This document shows, piece by piece, positions 53,969-64,000 of a DNA stretch of 64,000 nt (position 1 is its first letter; each line of letters opens with the position of its first letter). The notes under the pieces are model-generated. The model was not told the origin of the DNA. It did no database searches and worked only from the letters and a program-made list of their open reading frames with translations. Source of the stretch: Brachycybe producta (taxonomy: Eukaryota > Arthropoda > Diplopoda > Playtdesmida > Andrognathidae); NCBI GenBank assembly GCA_036925085.1, contig JAUPFP010000028.1:288001-352000 (forward strand). The letters are read 5' to 3'. The translations under genes and the position numbers were made by a program.

Positions 53969-55315
53969 TGGCTAAACTATAGCGCCTTCAAGTGATGCCT
54001 TTTAGCGCCATTTTATTGATATATTTATAATGTATGGTACTAGATGATGTTATTCAAAGTCACAAAAATAGCAAACAATCGGAAAATTGGCCGAAATTAT
54101 TTTTTTAAAAAACACATAGAAAAGTTGATTACTGTTTCAGCATTCTTAAAAAGTTTATTTGATCATTTATAACAATTGAAAATTTATGAAATATAATTTG
54201 AATCTTTCATTATTATTATTAATATATGTTTTATAAACATCTAATATTTATTTAAATTTTGATTAGTCTGCCTTTCAAAGCAAAATTAAGAGAAAAAAAA
54301 AACTTGGAAATTATTGTTAAAAACAAGAACGGTAACTGAATTACTGATTAATTAGTATTTTTGTTTCAGTTTTGGTTTTGTTTTCAAAATCAGCTTTTTT
54401 TTGGCGTTTTTGTTGTGCGTTTGTCTCGAACTCATGCTACACTTTCGTCTTTTGTCTACCTCCTCTTAAACCTCTTTAATCATCTGTGCAAACTTCCAAC
54501 ATAGAAGACACCTTTTCAATGATCACTCATTGAAAGTATTTTTTCGACGTTGGAACTCTGCTTAGAGAGTTCAAAGTTAAACTTAAAAAGTGCCAAGTTT
54601 CCTTCTTTAGGTCTTAATATTTTCTGTACAGCTCTGAATTTTCTTGCCTAAATTTGTTTACCTACAAAATACAACAAATTAATAACAAATGGAGAAAAAT
54701 AACTAATAAATTTTGTTAACACCATAAAAAAAACCCTATTGCGTTATAAAAGTGCAAAAATAATTCCAAAATTCCATAGACATCTGGCTACTTTTGAGAG
54801 TTGACGGTCGCTGGCGTTGAAAACAGTCTTGATTTCTTAAATCTGACTAAAGTCGACTTTTGTTTCGTACATTTTTCACGAAATAACTTGTTTAACTCGG
54901 AAAATGTTAAAGATGATGCTGAAAAGCTATCATAATAACCGGTATTCGCAATTTCAATCTTTTGTTTTGAAATTTCTTTTTCTATTTTCTTTTAAATCTG
55001 ACTGAACCCAAGGAACCTGAAGCCTAGGTTTAAAATTCAAAAATCAACTCCATTCAATAGCGACAGTCCATATCTAGATGCTTAAACATTTTCACCATTA
55101 CATCTTTAAAAATAAACTTTTTATGACGTCACTTTCCAGTTTTTTTTTTTTCTAATCCAAAAAGTTGAAAACTTGATCATTTTTAAACTATCATAAAAAG
55201 TTTATTTTAAAAGATATCATGGTGAAAGTTGTCTTCCTTAGCTATTTTACTCTTCTAGTTTCGTATTAGTGCACACCCCCTCTCTCTCTCCTTCCAGATA
55301 CCCAAAATAACCCTC
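53969..55315. other. gene-free stretch; palindromic MITE near GST 3' end
   Basis: AT-rich. A copy of the TTTTAGAAACTAG family spans about 55090-55262 (AAAAATAAACTTTTTATGAC mirrored by ATAAAAAGTTTATTTT, ending CTCTTCTAGTTTCG). On the minus strand it supplies AATAAA at 55201-55206, the first canonical poly(A) signal after the GST stop codon. Confidence 0.55.
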
Positions 55316-56356
55316 TTAATCATGTTTAAGCTGAGATGTTTTAATAATGAACTTGTGAGCGTCGTCGTAATGTGGCTGAACGAAATCTCTCACATTCTTC
55401 ATCCATGCCTTTAAGATGGGCCTCTCCTTGTACGCATCAAAACCAACAGACCGAGGTTGTTCCAATTCAGAAGAACCCAAAAGATCGGCAATGCTGATCT
55501 CCGAACCGCAGAGAAAAGGACGACCGTCACGTAAGAAAATAGTCTCCATCTGATTGAGAGTCGTTTCCAGTTTCTCACCCCACATCTTTACCGCAGCCTC
55601 GTCTCTCGCATTTCCGGTTCTCATAGGAAAAATAAACTTAAAAAAAAAAACAGAAATCAAATGATTAAGAGAACCACAAAACTTAAAAGACAAGTTTGCT
55701 TATACTTTCTCCAGAAAATACGTGGTCCCGTTGAGACGTAAGTTCAAGTGTTGCCACGATAAGAACTCGTCGACACGAGCTCTTTCTTTGGATTCGCTCG
55801 GATACCAATGGTTCGGAACTTGTCCACGAAACTCTCGAACAAGATAGCGAAGAATGGCAATACTGAAAAAAAAAATGATCATGTAATAAGTTACGGAAAT
55901 TATTTTTCTAATCAGCAGCCGCTTAGCCTCAATGCAGGAGATTGTATTGCATTTCGCCTTATTTGACGCCTTCGGCGCAACCGATTTATAACACCTACAC
56001 ACACAGCCATGGATTAGAGGCTATACGTGGCTGCTAATCGTAAGAACATCAGTTGCTTTTGTATAAATTAATAATAAACCTCTCTGCCAGCTTAAAACCA
56101 TCGTGATCGATCGCTGGAATCCTCTGAAACGGATTCACTTTCGCATATTCTTCAGTCAAATTCTCTCCTATAATCCAACCGAAAGAAAAAAAATTAACAC
56201 GCCACGTAGTCCACGTGGAGGACCAGAGGTCAAAGGTCACTTACGTTTTCTTAAAGCGATCGGACAGCTAACAAATTCGATATTATTTACTTTAAGAAAC
56301 ATGTAAACAGCTCTAGCCGGCTGTGACATTAAGTCATAGTACAATTTAAGAAACAT
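55316..56356 (-). CDS. GSTT: theta-class glutathione S-transferase
   Basis: Four coding exons on the minus strand: 56356-56245, 56167-56080, 55862-55706 and 55636-55316. The introns are GT-AG and the phases agree. The product is 225 aa (theta enzymes are usually about 240). Exon 1 encodes the thioredoxin-fold start with LMSQPARAVY, where Ser11 is the theta-class catalytic serine. The glutathione-site segments VNPFQRIPAIDHDGFKLAES and the SIAILRYL helix follow, then the C-terminal helical domain with WYPSESKERARVDEFLSWQH and ISIADLLGSSEL. It should conjugate glutathione to electrophiles in the cytosol. The C-terminus (KTSQLKHD) is shorter than in vertebrate GSTT1. Ferrochelatase lies 1.6 kb upstream in the same orientation. 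The copy number and exact ortholog are not resolved. Confidence 0.92.
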
Positions 56357-57964
56357 TATCGACAAACAAGACTTATATTTACAGAAATACGATGCAGAAA
56401 AACAATGTCAAAGGTCACTTTGCATAATAACTAGAACATATGATAACTAGCGTTAGCCCAGTGGTATTTCCAGTGAGCATGCGCATTGCCATCTTATTGT
56501 TTTATATAGAAAAGTGATTGCAGATCTCCGTTAGCAGCGCCATCTATTGATTACCAATGGAAACTGCCGATGAGTCGCTCACTATTGGAGCCCTAGCCAC
56601 CTCCCTCCCTCCTACCCACTCACTCACCCACCCACTTTAAAAATGTTCTTCATGCAAAAATTTGGGAAATTTTTAAGGGAGATGCTAGCGCCATCTATTG
56701 TTATTCTCTTAAACATTAGTTATTGGTGTATATTTTTTTGAATTTTGAATTTCCCCTCTTAAACTCTAACCCTCCACTAACCCACTATCCTAATCTAACA
56801 CAACACTAACCCACTAACCTAATATAAGTATGTAACCTAACACCTTATACATGCACTCTATGTAATAGTTGATTGTAGCGCCACCTATAACTAAAAAAAT
56901 AATTAAAAGTTCTATGTTAAAAATCCTATACCTCCAAAAAAAGTTTTTGCTTTTTGGCAAATTTTTTTTAATGGAGACGGTGGCTCCATCTACATTGGCT
57001 GCTTATTTTTTTAATTTTGTTTTATGAAACATTCAAGGTTGTTAAGGTTCCTTAAGTATAATTTATTAGGCCTTGCATTTCAATTGTCTGTTTAGCTGAG
57101 GGGTTATCATCACTGCCTCCTGAACAGGTCTTCTCAGGTTCAAACCTCAGTGTGGACAGTCTTAGATTTTAATATTTTAAAATTGTTTTCATATGTAGGT
57201 GGCGCTATAATCAACCCTTGGAGGGAAAATTTAAACTAAGTGATTGAGTTACCTTTTCTAGTTTCTAAAACACATTTAAGATATTCTTCATTTTGCACAT
57301 TTTTATTAATTATTTTAAAATGAATATAATTAATACAAGTAACAATATTTTGATAAGATATATTTTGTTATTATATTTCGTATAAAAATAAAATCGGCAA
57401 TGCAAAAATAGTTATACAAGTCTATAGACGACACTGCAAAGTTTCGTAGTCAATTTTGTGGTTTAAAAGTTGTTTAAATGGCTCTAAGCAATCAAACGGC
57501 AATTCAAAATGAGGAAAAACTAAAAATTTGTTAGAAACTAGAAAAGCAAAAAAATTGTTAAGATTATTTTCATGTTTACTATTTTTTTAAAAAATAAACT
57601 TTTATTACAACAGTACGAAAAAAAGGGTGCAGTTTGAAACTATCCTCGAAAAAAGTACAAATTACCTTCTTTAAAGAAACTCGAAAAACTATAAACATGA
57701 AAATATCCTAGCAGGCCCCATACTCTCTAAAAGTCTAAAACATAGACTAAAATAAAGCTAAGCTTCAAACATGACCTTCATTTTGATTTTCGAAAGATGT
57801 TCATTTACTCTTCTATTTTCTAACATACTTTTAATTTATACATAAATTCAATTAATTGCTTAAAAAAATAGTTAAGTCATAAACGTTGTTTGGACCAGAC
57901 CAGAATGAAACAACAAATAACCCAATAAATCAATTCTGGCTTATTTATTTTTTTAAAAAAAAAA
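56357..57964. other. GST-FECH intergenic region
   Basis: Contains short repeated GCGCCA(T/C)CTA motifs (about 56540, 56690, 56880), a tRNA-like fragment at 57088-57160, and parts of the palindromic MITE (57240-57280, 57535-57840). Next to the FECH stop codon, AATAAA on the minus strand at 57944-57949 is the likely FECH poly(A) signal. Confidence 0.5.
57088..57160 (+). repeat. tRNA-like fragment (SINE head or tRNA pseudogene)
   Basis: An A-box-like TTAGCTGAGGGG (57092) and a B-box-like GGTTCAAACC (57137-57146) lie at tRNA spacing, but the acceptor and T stems do not pair properly. Treated as a degenerate tRNA-derived sequence, not a working tRNA gene. Confidence 0.4.
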
Positions 57965-60900
57965 TTAAGCATTAGAAATCCATTTTCGCATCTCGTAGCA
58001 AACTGGATTTGTGCATAAAGGACACCGTAACATCATCTGACGAGATACTTTCATGTCGCCACTCAAATGATCACAAACAATATCTGCTAAAGTCTATTAA
58101 ATGCAGAAAAAAAAAAATCAAAATAACTAGGAAAATAAAATAGAATCTCTCATAAAACTCGTCAACGACCTTTATAAAAAGAGGATGATCATTCGGAGCT
58201 GAAGCTCTTCGAATATTTTTAACTCCAATCTGTACCAGAAAAAAAACAAAACAAAACAATTAAGTTGGTTATAAAATGAACTCTTGATTATTCTGCCTTT
58301 CGGGAGCAACTCTTGAACGTGTCTTAGAAACTAGAAGAGTCGCTTACTCACTTAAGGGTATTTTCGTACTGATAACTATCGAAATAAACTTTTTATTCAA
58401 GTTTCAAAATGCAGACGACGCTTAGCATTGCAATCTTTTTTTGTCCATAAAAAGTTTATTTTGAAAGACGTCAACATAAAATTACTATTATGTAACTCAG
58501 CTACCGTTCCAGTTTCTAACACACTTTCAATTTCTCCTTAACTGTTACTCCAGAGTAAACCACCTTAAAAGAAACAACATTTTAAGAAGATGGTAACCTT
58601 TTCTGCGAGTTCTTTGCAATACTCGATGTCTAGTTCGTGAAGTGTCTCGATGTGGTCGCTAGTAAACGCTATAGGAACAATCAAAAGATTCTTATAGCCG
58701 TTCTTTACTAAACCCTTCATGGCATCGTCCGTTTGCGGACTCAACCAATCGACAGGTCCCACTTTCGATTGCCAAACAAGTCGATATTGGTGACTCCAGT
58801 TCAATTTCTTCATGACGGCGATTACGGTCGAAGCAACCTCAATGGGATAATGATCTCCATTGTTTACTCTCTGCGAACACAAAACGAACCAATGAAACAG
58901 CAGCAAAAACAAAAATAAATAACAAAAAAAAAAACATGACCACCTTCATCGGAAGAGAGTGGGCAGAAAACAAGATGACGACATCGTTTCGTACTTCGGG
59001 AGGAAACTTGAGAAGTTCATCACTAATCAACGATGCGAAAGTCTTTAAAATATAATAGAAATGTACGAGATGGTAATGAGATCACTATTAGAAAGCATCG
59101 ATCTCTCACGTTGACCAGTCCCGTGTGTGTCGGCCATCGATCAATGAAACTCCACTTTGCACACGATGCTGATGATTTGTTACGATAATATCGGAATATT
59201 GCATTAAGGCTACTTCCCGATGTACTACAACTGTACTGAGGATACTGACTGAAAGCCACGACTCTTTCCAATCCATCCCTAACAATTTTTAAAGAAAGAA
59301 AAAAAATGTAACTTAAAATTGCTATTGTTAGAAATGTGGTAAATCTCAAATTAAATGTCATACTAGTTTTTGCGTTCATTTAGTAATGATTTTTTCAACA
59401 TTTTTATTTCTTACGATGATTTATGAACAGCCGATTTCCAAACTCTTCATTATTCTATTCTGTCCTTCAGAAAAGCAAAATTAAGAGACACTAGAAAGTG
59501 GTTTAGAAATTAGAAAGGGTAGCTCAATCACTTAGGGGGTTTTTCATTTTGATATCTTTCAAAATAAACTTTTTATCGATAAAAGTTTAAAAAAATATTT
59601 TTCTTAAAGTTGACTCATTTTCAAACTAACAAAAAAAGCTTATTTTGAAAGATATCATCTTAAAAAATATGCTTACGTGATTAAGCGATTCTTCTAGTTT
59701 CTTAAACGCATTCAAGTCTGTCTCCGAGAGGCGTTTACACGTTAAAACCACCTTAAGGATCATCGTTGTTTTATTACTTAAAAATCTCGGATGCTTAAAA
59801 GTTGCGTCATTTTCAAACTTACATAAAAAACATTTTTTAAGCTACCCTTCCAGTTTCTAAAACACATTCGAGTTTCTATTCATTTTGCACCAGAATGACA
59901 GAATAATGAAGAGTTCTCATGGTATTTTAATCTTTAAAACCAGCATACAAGCAATTTTAAGTTGCAAACGTCCATGAGAATTTTTATTCGCTGCGTTATT
60001 TTTCACGAACATTGAAAATGTTTTAGAAACTAGAATGGTAGCTGACTCACTGAACAGTATTGTCATATTCATGTATTTCATTATAACCTAATTATGAACA
60101 AAATTTTAAAAAAAATTAGAATTATTTAAAAAGATAAAAATAAAATCTTAGGCCCGTTTCACACGGACCACTTCGTGTCGCCACATAAAGTGGTTGGGAG
60201 TGTTTACACGAGTCATCGCCGACTTTTTTTTTGTTTGCACCAGTGGCGAATGGTGGGCGAGTCTAGCCACAAATGGCAAACACCACCTGTTCAGACAGTG
60301 ATAATCAAGGTCATACTAGTGACCCACACTTGACAGCAGACCATTGTTTTCAATGGTGGTCCATATGTGAAGCAAGCCATGTCTAGTAGTGCTACCTTGT
60401 GGAGACACATAGTCGTCCGTGTGAAGCGGGCCTTACAAGATTTAGCTACCAGTTTAGCTTCTAAAACATGTTCAAAGTTTTTCTGAATGTTGCCTCCACG
60501 AAAAGATGAGTAATTGGAGTCCGACGGACATTTAAACTTTGAACCGAACTGAGCGTTTCATTTTTGATAATATTTATTACATTTTAATCGTTTTATTAGG
60601 CTTGGTTTATTTCACTGACCAAATGCAATTCTATTTTTTGCTTTGCTTGCCCAGTGATTACTAATCACCATAAATGTAAAATGTCTGTGCAGCCGTTTCA
60701 ATATATATATCGGCTAGTCTTCTACCTGACAAGCGAAGAGTCAAAAATGTGTCACAAATCATGCGAAAATTACTATTGAGTGACAAAAATAATATTTAAT
60801 AATATATTAAAATGTTATGCATTTGATGTCGTCCCGTTGATGTTGCTCCTAAAACGCAGAATAAATAAAGAGTTCGAAAACTCAGAAAACGTCTTAAAAA

Positions 60901-62339
60901 AGTTTCGTTAAAAGTATTTTTATGATGATATCGTTTAAAATAATCGTATTCACGATAGCAATTTTTAGAATTGTTTTTCACATCAATGTTTGGTGAAAAA
61001 TGATTTTCAAATTTCCATAAAGAAATGATATTCGAATTTTGTTTTCTAAAATGATATTCGAATTTCGTCTTAAAGTAGTTCCTGAAAAAGAAATTGAAAG
61101 TTGTGTTTCTCAAAAACTGTTTCCCCGTTTTGTCTTACATAAAATATTTACTTACGACATAAATTCAAAGCACTTCTAAATGCAAGCACAGCGAGAAAGA
61201 TGAAGCCGAAGTTAGACATATTAACAACAACAATATAGAACAATTGTAGAATTTTCAAAAAAAAAAGAAAATGATCCCCTTATTACAAGAAATCGGTGAA
61301 CAAATTTAAAAAAATTTACCTTTCAATCTGGTCGAGCGTGTCCTCGGTTAAAGGCTTTGCATATCTGAATCCGATATACAACTTGTGAGGAGCTGAGGAA
61401 ATGATTCCAACAAAAAACAAACAAAACGAAACCGAGATTATGATTAAAAACTACAGGAAAAATCGCACGTATACACAAACGTAAGGTCAAACTGTAGGTA
61501 GATTAACCCGAGTGTGGAGACAGGATATCGAGCTTCTCGATCATCTTTTCTCCTTGCGTTCGAGTCCACTTGAGAATGGGTGATCCACCTCCAATCTGTT
61601 CGTATCGCTCCGCCACCTTCGGAGTTCTTCTTTTTGCAATCCAAGGACCCAAAACACTGTCAAAAAAAAAAAAAAAACGAACATCGAATGAATTGTCGAT
61701 CGTAGACTTTCATATATCAAACGATGAAAACCTCATGAACGGAATGTCCATTATATCTTTGTCCGTAAAGAGCCTCAGTAGAAAATCATGAACTTCTTCC
61801 GTTGTACTCGGACCTCCCATGTTCAACATCAAGATCCCAGTTTTGGGACGGTTCCCAGACGTCGTAGTTTCGTGGACATTCCTCACATTTCGTCTTAGAA
61901 TATCTGAAAAACGTATCGTTTCACGTCTTCCAAGAAATGACGCATCTGTAAACGTAAGAAAAATAACACATTAAAATGCAAGTATCGAAAGGGGAAAAAA
62001 AACCTGCTAAAAACGTAAAATTTCAACACAAATTCAGACATTTGCGTATGCGGAGACTTGTAAGAAACGTAGGAGTATCGATGACTTCATGTCTGGCCAT
62101 TCGAGCAACGAATCAACGATGACGTGATGTCAGACCTTGCGGATGCGGCAAACGCATAATGTTACTTAACTGCAGTTTGTTGGTGAAATTTCTTCATTTT
62201 TATGCTACTTTTTAGCTGTTTTAGCTATTTTACACGTTTTAAAAGTTGTTTTCTCTTTATGAAAATGTAACATGACAAGAATAAGATGCAAAATAAACTT
62301 ACTTAACTTCGATACGTTGTAAAATGCCTTCAAACTCAT
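57965..62339 (-). CDS. FECH: ferrochelatase, mitochondrial
   Basis: Nine exons on the minus strand: 62339-62303, 61945-61732, 61656-61508, 61392-61320, 59278-59110, 59042-58944, 58870-58598, 58229-58170 and 58093-57965. All have GT-AG ends and matching phases, giving 400 aa. The enzyme inserts Fe2+ into protoporphyrin IX, the last step of heme synthesis, on the matrix side of the inner mitochondrial membrane. The N-terminus is Arg/Ser-rich (transit peptide). Then come [46 protein letters not shown] with catalytic His242, LVWQSKVGP and [18 protein letters not shown]. [2Fe-2S] ligands are Cys175, Cys382, Cys385 and Cys390, all offset by exactly 21 from human Cys196/403/406/411, as is His242 from His263. 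Intron 4 is 2 kb and MITE-rich. Exon 2 has two in-frame acceptors 42 bp apart. Confidence 0.96.
58319..58524. mobile_element. palindromic MITE in FECH intron 7
   Basis: The left arm (GTCTTAGAAACTAGAAGAGT, CACTTAAGGGTATTTTC, GAAATAAACTTTTTAT) is mirrored by the right arm (ATAAAAAGTTTATTTTGAAA, CTCAGCTACCGTTCCAGTTT). On the FECH strand the right arm gives AATAAA at 58455-58460. Confidence 0.75.
59501..59710. mobile_element. palindromic MITE in FECH intron 4
   Basis: Runs from GTTTAGAAATTAGAAAGGGT to CTTCTAGTTTCTTAAAC, with the GATATCTTTCAAAATAAAC and GCTTATTTTGAAAGATATC blocks inverted. A further related, rearranged copy occupies about 59790-60060. Confidence 0.75.
60151..60432. mobile_element. 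Harbinger-like MITE in FECH intron 4
   Basis: 282 bp, from GGCCCGTTTCACACGGACCA to CGTCCGTGTGAAGCGGGCC, flanked by TTA on both sides (60148-60150, 60433-60435). GG...CC termini plus a TTA duplication are typical of PIF/Harbinger MITEs. A left-end fragment of the same family lies near 13266. Confidence 0.85.
60433..61319. other. remainder of FECH intron 4
   Basis: AT-rich intronic sequence. A 105-aa minus-strand ORF (60796-61113) is Asn/Phe/Lys-rich, lacks splice support and is not considered coding. Confidence 0.5.
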
Positions 62340-62724
62340 TTTTAAATAATCACAATTATCAGAGGCTTGATCAGGTGTCACTTAACAGATAGACTGGATC
62401 ATACTCGGAGTAATCTGCACAGATATAGGTACTCTACGTCATATTTATAATGCATCAATTGTCAAAACCATAGTGGACTAACATGGCGCGCGTTTGTAAC
62501 ATAGTATAAGATTAAGACGCCATTATAATTCACCCTTATCTGTTCATTTTCAGGCTTTTCAAAGCCACTATAATGGCTTCAAAATCTTAATATAGGAAAC
62601 ACTGTGATTGCTATTCATCTTCGGGCAATGGAAACAAAGGAGTGCGACTTTTGTTTGTAAACTTGGTTGCATTTTGACGCTTACTTTGCAGATCTTCTTT
62701 TGTTGGTTTTATTATCACATGATA
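62340..62724. promoter_or_regulatory. bidirectional FECH/translin promoter region
   Basis: 385 bp separate the FECH ATG (minus) from the translin ATG (plus). The interval contains ACGTCAT (62437), TATTTATAA just after it, CATGGCGCGCG (62482), and CTTATC (62535-62540), which is a GATA-type site on the minus strand. A short upstream ORF (ATG at 62629) precedes translin. The shared promoter is inferred from spacing; individual sites are unverified. Confidence 0.6.
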
Positions 62725-63871
62725 ATGGCTATTACGACAACAAGTGAGACCTTTTCAGAATATGATAATTATCTGAAAAGCGAACAAGAACGTCGAGAGG
62801 TAAGATTAAAACAAACAAAAAACGTATGAGGTACAGCGACTGTGGCTCAACCGTTGACTTCAATGGAGACCGGTTATTATGTGGGTCTATATAATGGGCC
62901 ACATTTGCTCGACTTTATTTTTGAAACGTTGAGTTGTCAATGAAAACGATACTAGAACGCTTATTTCTTGATGTCTACTTGTCATTAAAGGAGATACGCG
63001 TTGCCGTTCAAGCTATTGAGCAGACAGGACGTGAGATATTAACCATTTTGCAACGAATTCACAAAGCAGATGGCCAAACGCAGAGTAAAATCGTTGAAAA
63101 ATTTGACAAATTCGCATACAATCTTTACATTGTATATTGTTTTTCTTTGAAGTTACGCAGCTATGCGACGAAGCCGAAGCCCATTTTATTGTCGTACGAC
63201 AGCATTACGGAGAACTATCGAAATTGGTACCAAAGGATCAGTACTATAGGTTCCACGATCATTGGCGTTTCGTCACCCAACGTCTTTCATTTCTGGCATC
63301 TCTGATGGTTTACCTTCAAACCGAACAGCTTTCTACAAAGGAACAGACGGCGGCTATTCTTGGAGGTTTCGTATTATTAGTAACAATTCCGATGGAAACA
63401 TCTCATTCGAAACTTTCTTACGTTTCTTTTAACAGTCGCGACAAAAAGAGAAGATGGATTTCATATCGATCTTGAGGACTTCTTGTCCGGACTTCTCTCC
63501 TTGGCAAATGAACTCGTAACGTTGCAATGTTTACGTTTAAAGAAGTAAATTGTATAGATCCTTTTTGTTGCTTTCAGGCAAGATTTGCAGTTAACAGTGT
63601 GACGGCCGGAGATTATTCACGTCCTCATCGCATTTCGAAATTTGTAAGCGATCTGAATGCAGGGTTTCGACTTCTCAATCTGAAGAACGATTCTTTGAGA
63701 AAGCGTTTCGATGCTCTCAAGTACGACATGAAAAAGATCGAAGAAGTGGTCTACGATCTGAGCATTCGTGGATTGTCTAAACCGACTGCAGAGTTGGCAA
63801 CTGTTGCTGCGGCATCCTCCGGTGATTTGCAGCCGGAAGAAGCAACAAGTCTTATTAAACTACAGGAATAA
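62725..63871 (+). CDS. TSN: translin
   Basis: Five exons: 62725-62799, 62991-63084, 63153-63365, 63436-63515 and 63578-63871. The introns are short (62-191 bp) with GT-AG ends. The product is 251 aa, versus about 228 in vertebrates. Translin is a single-stranded RNA/DNA-binding protein that forms octameric rings with TRAX (C3PO endoribonuclease) and acts in small-RNA processing and mRNA regulation. Hallmarks are the EQTGREILTILQRIHK helix, KDQYYRFHDHWRFVTQRLSF, the VNSVTAGDYSRP motif and RLLNLKNDSLRKRFDALKYD, followed by KKIEEVVYDLSIRG. The extra length is an Ala/Ser/Glu-rich C-terminal tail of about 25 residues. ATG 62725 was chosen for its A(-3)/G(+4) context; an in-frame ATG at 62719 would add two residues. 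Poly(A) signals are AATAAA at 63937-63942 and 63978-63983. Divergent from FECH. Confidence 0.96.
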
Positions 63872-63936
63872 GTTTCGATGCTTGTTTTTTTTACAAGTTT
63901 TTTTTTCCAGTTGTATTTGTATAACGTTTCAAAAAT

Positions 63937-63983
63937 AATAAATGCCATCAGTAATGGTTGTAAATGTTCATACTTTCAATAAA
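63937..63983 (+). terminator. translin poly(A) signals
   Basis: Two AATAAA hexamers, at 63937-63942 and 63978-63983, lie 66 and 107 bp after the translin stop codon. The window ends 17 bp later. Confidence 0.75.
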
Positions 63984-64000
63984 GATCAATGTTGATTATA

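Noticed and set aside
60796..61113. 105-aa ORF inside FECH intron 4 as an extra exon
   Set aside because: Exons 4 and 5 join in phase without it, and its composition is Asn/Phe/Lys-rich like translated intron.

Overview
The window is invertebrate-type metazoan nuclear DNA: AT-rich by eye, crowded with transposon relics and microsatellites, with small intron-containing genes confined to the last 9 kb. The evidence for an animal is a ferrochelatase that keeps the animal-type [2Fe-2S] cluster cysteines, a translin gene, a theta-class glutathione S-transferase, a tRNA-derived SINE, Helitrons, hAT/Harbinger-like MITEs and an LTR retrotransposon. I cannot name the species.

Layout. 1-18.4 kb holds no gene I can support, only MITEs, foldback elements, rolling-circle (Helitron) copies and a hAT relic that contains two Helitrons, one of which contains another MITE. 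18.4-21.6 kb has a 5'-truncated non-LTR retrotransposon with an intact reverse-transcriptase ORF (minus strand), a MITE built from 9-bp repeats, and a decayed RTE-like 3' end. 24.5-36 kb is repeat-dominated: minus-strand Helitrons, long TA arrays, a 2-kb minisatellite carried inside a second Helitron-like family, a head-to-tail run of four Helitron copies interrupted by a GGAAA-rich foldback element, and a 689-bp hAT MITE. 38,055-48,326 is a complete, apparently very young LTR retrotransposon: identical 688-bp LTRs and a GCTT target duplication. It encodes Gag-protease and a second 725-aa protein of unknown function, but no reverse transcriptase, RNase H or integrase that I can see. 48.6-54 kb returns to nested MITEs, including a SINE inside a MITE with a perfect 12-bp duplication and a 1.2-kb TTAA-flanked foldback with the same small MITE family inserted independently in each arm.

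Genes. GSTT-like (minus, four coding exons, 225 aa), ferrochelatase (minus, nine exons, 400 aa) and translin (plus, five exons, 251 aa) are reconstructed with consistent splice sites and reading phases. Ferrochelatase and translin are head to head, with only 385 bp between their start codons, so they probably share a bidirectional promoter. The ferrochelatase introns are loaded with MITEs, some carrying poly(A) signals in the sense of the gene.

The strongest candidate for something undescribed is the LTR element: a recently moved gag-pro element in which an unrecognised P/S/R-rich protein sits where pol is expected, with a repetitive structured leader and a cluster of strong RNA hairpins downstream of the second ORF. 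All family names rest on motif recognition by eye, not on database searches.
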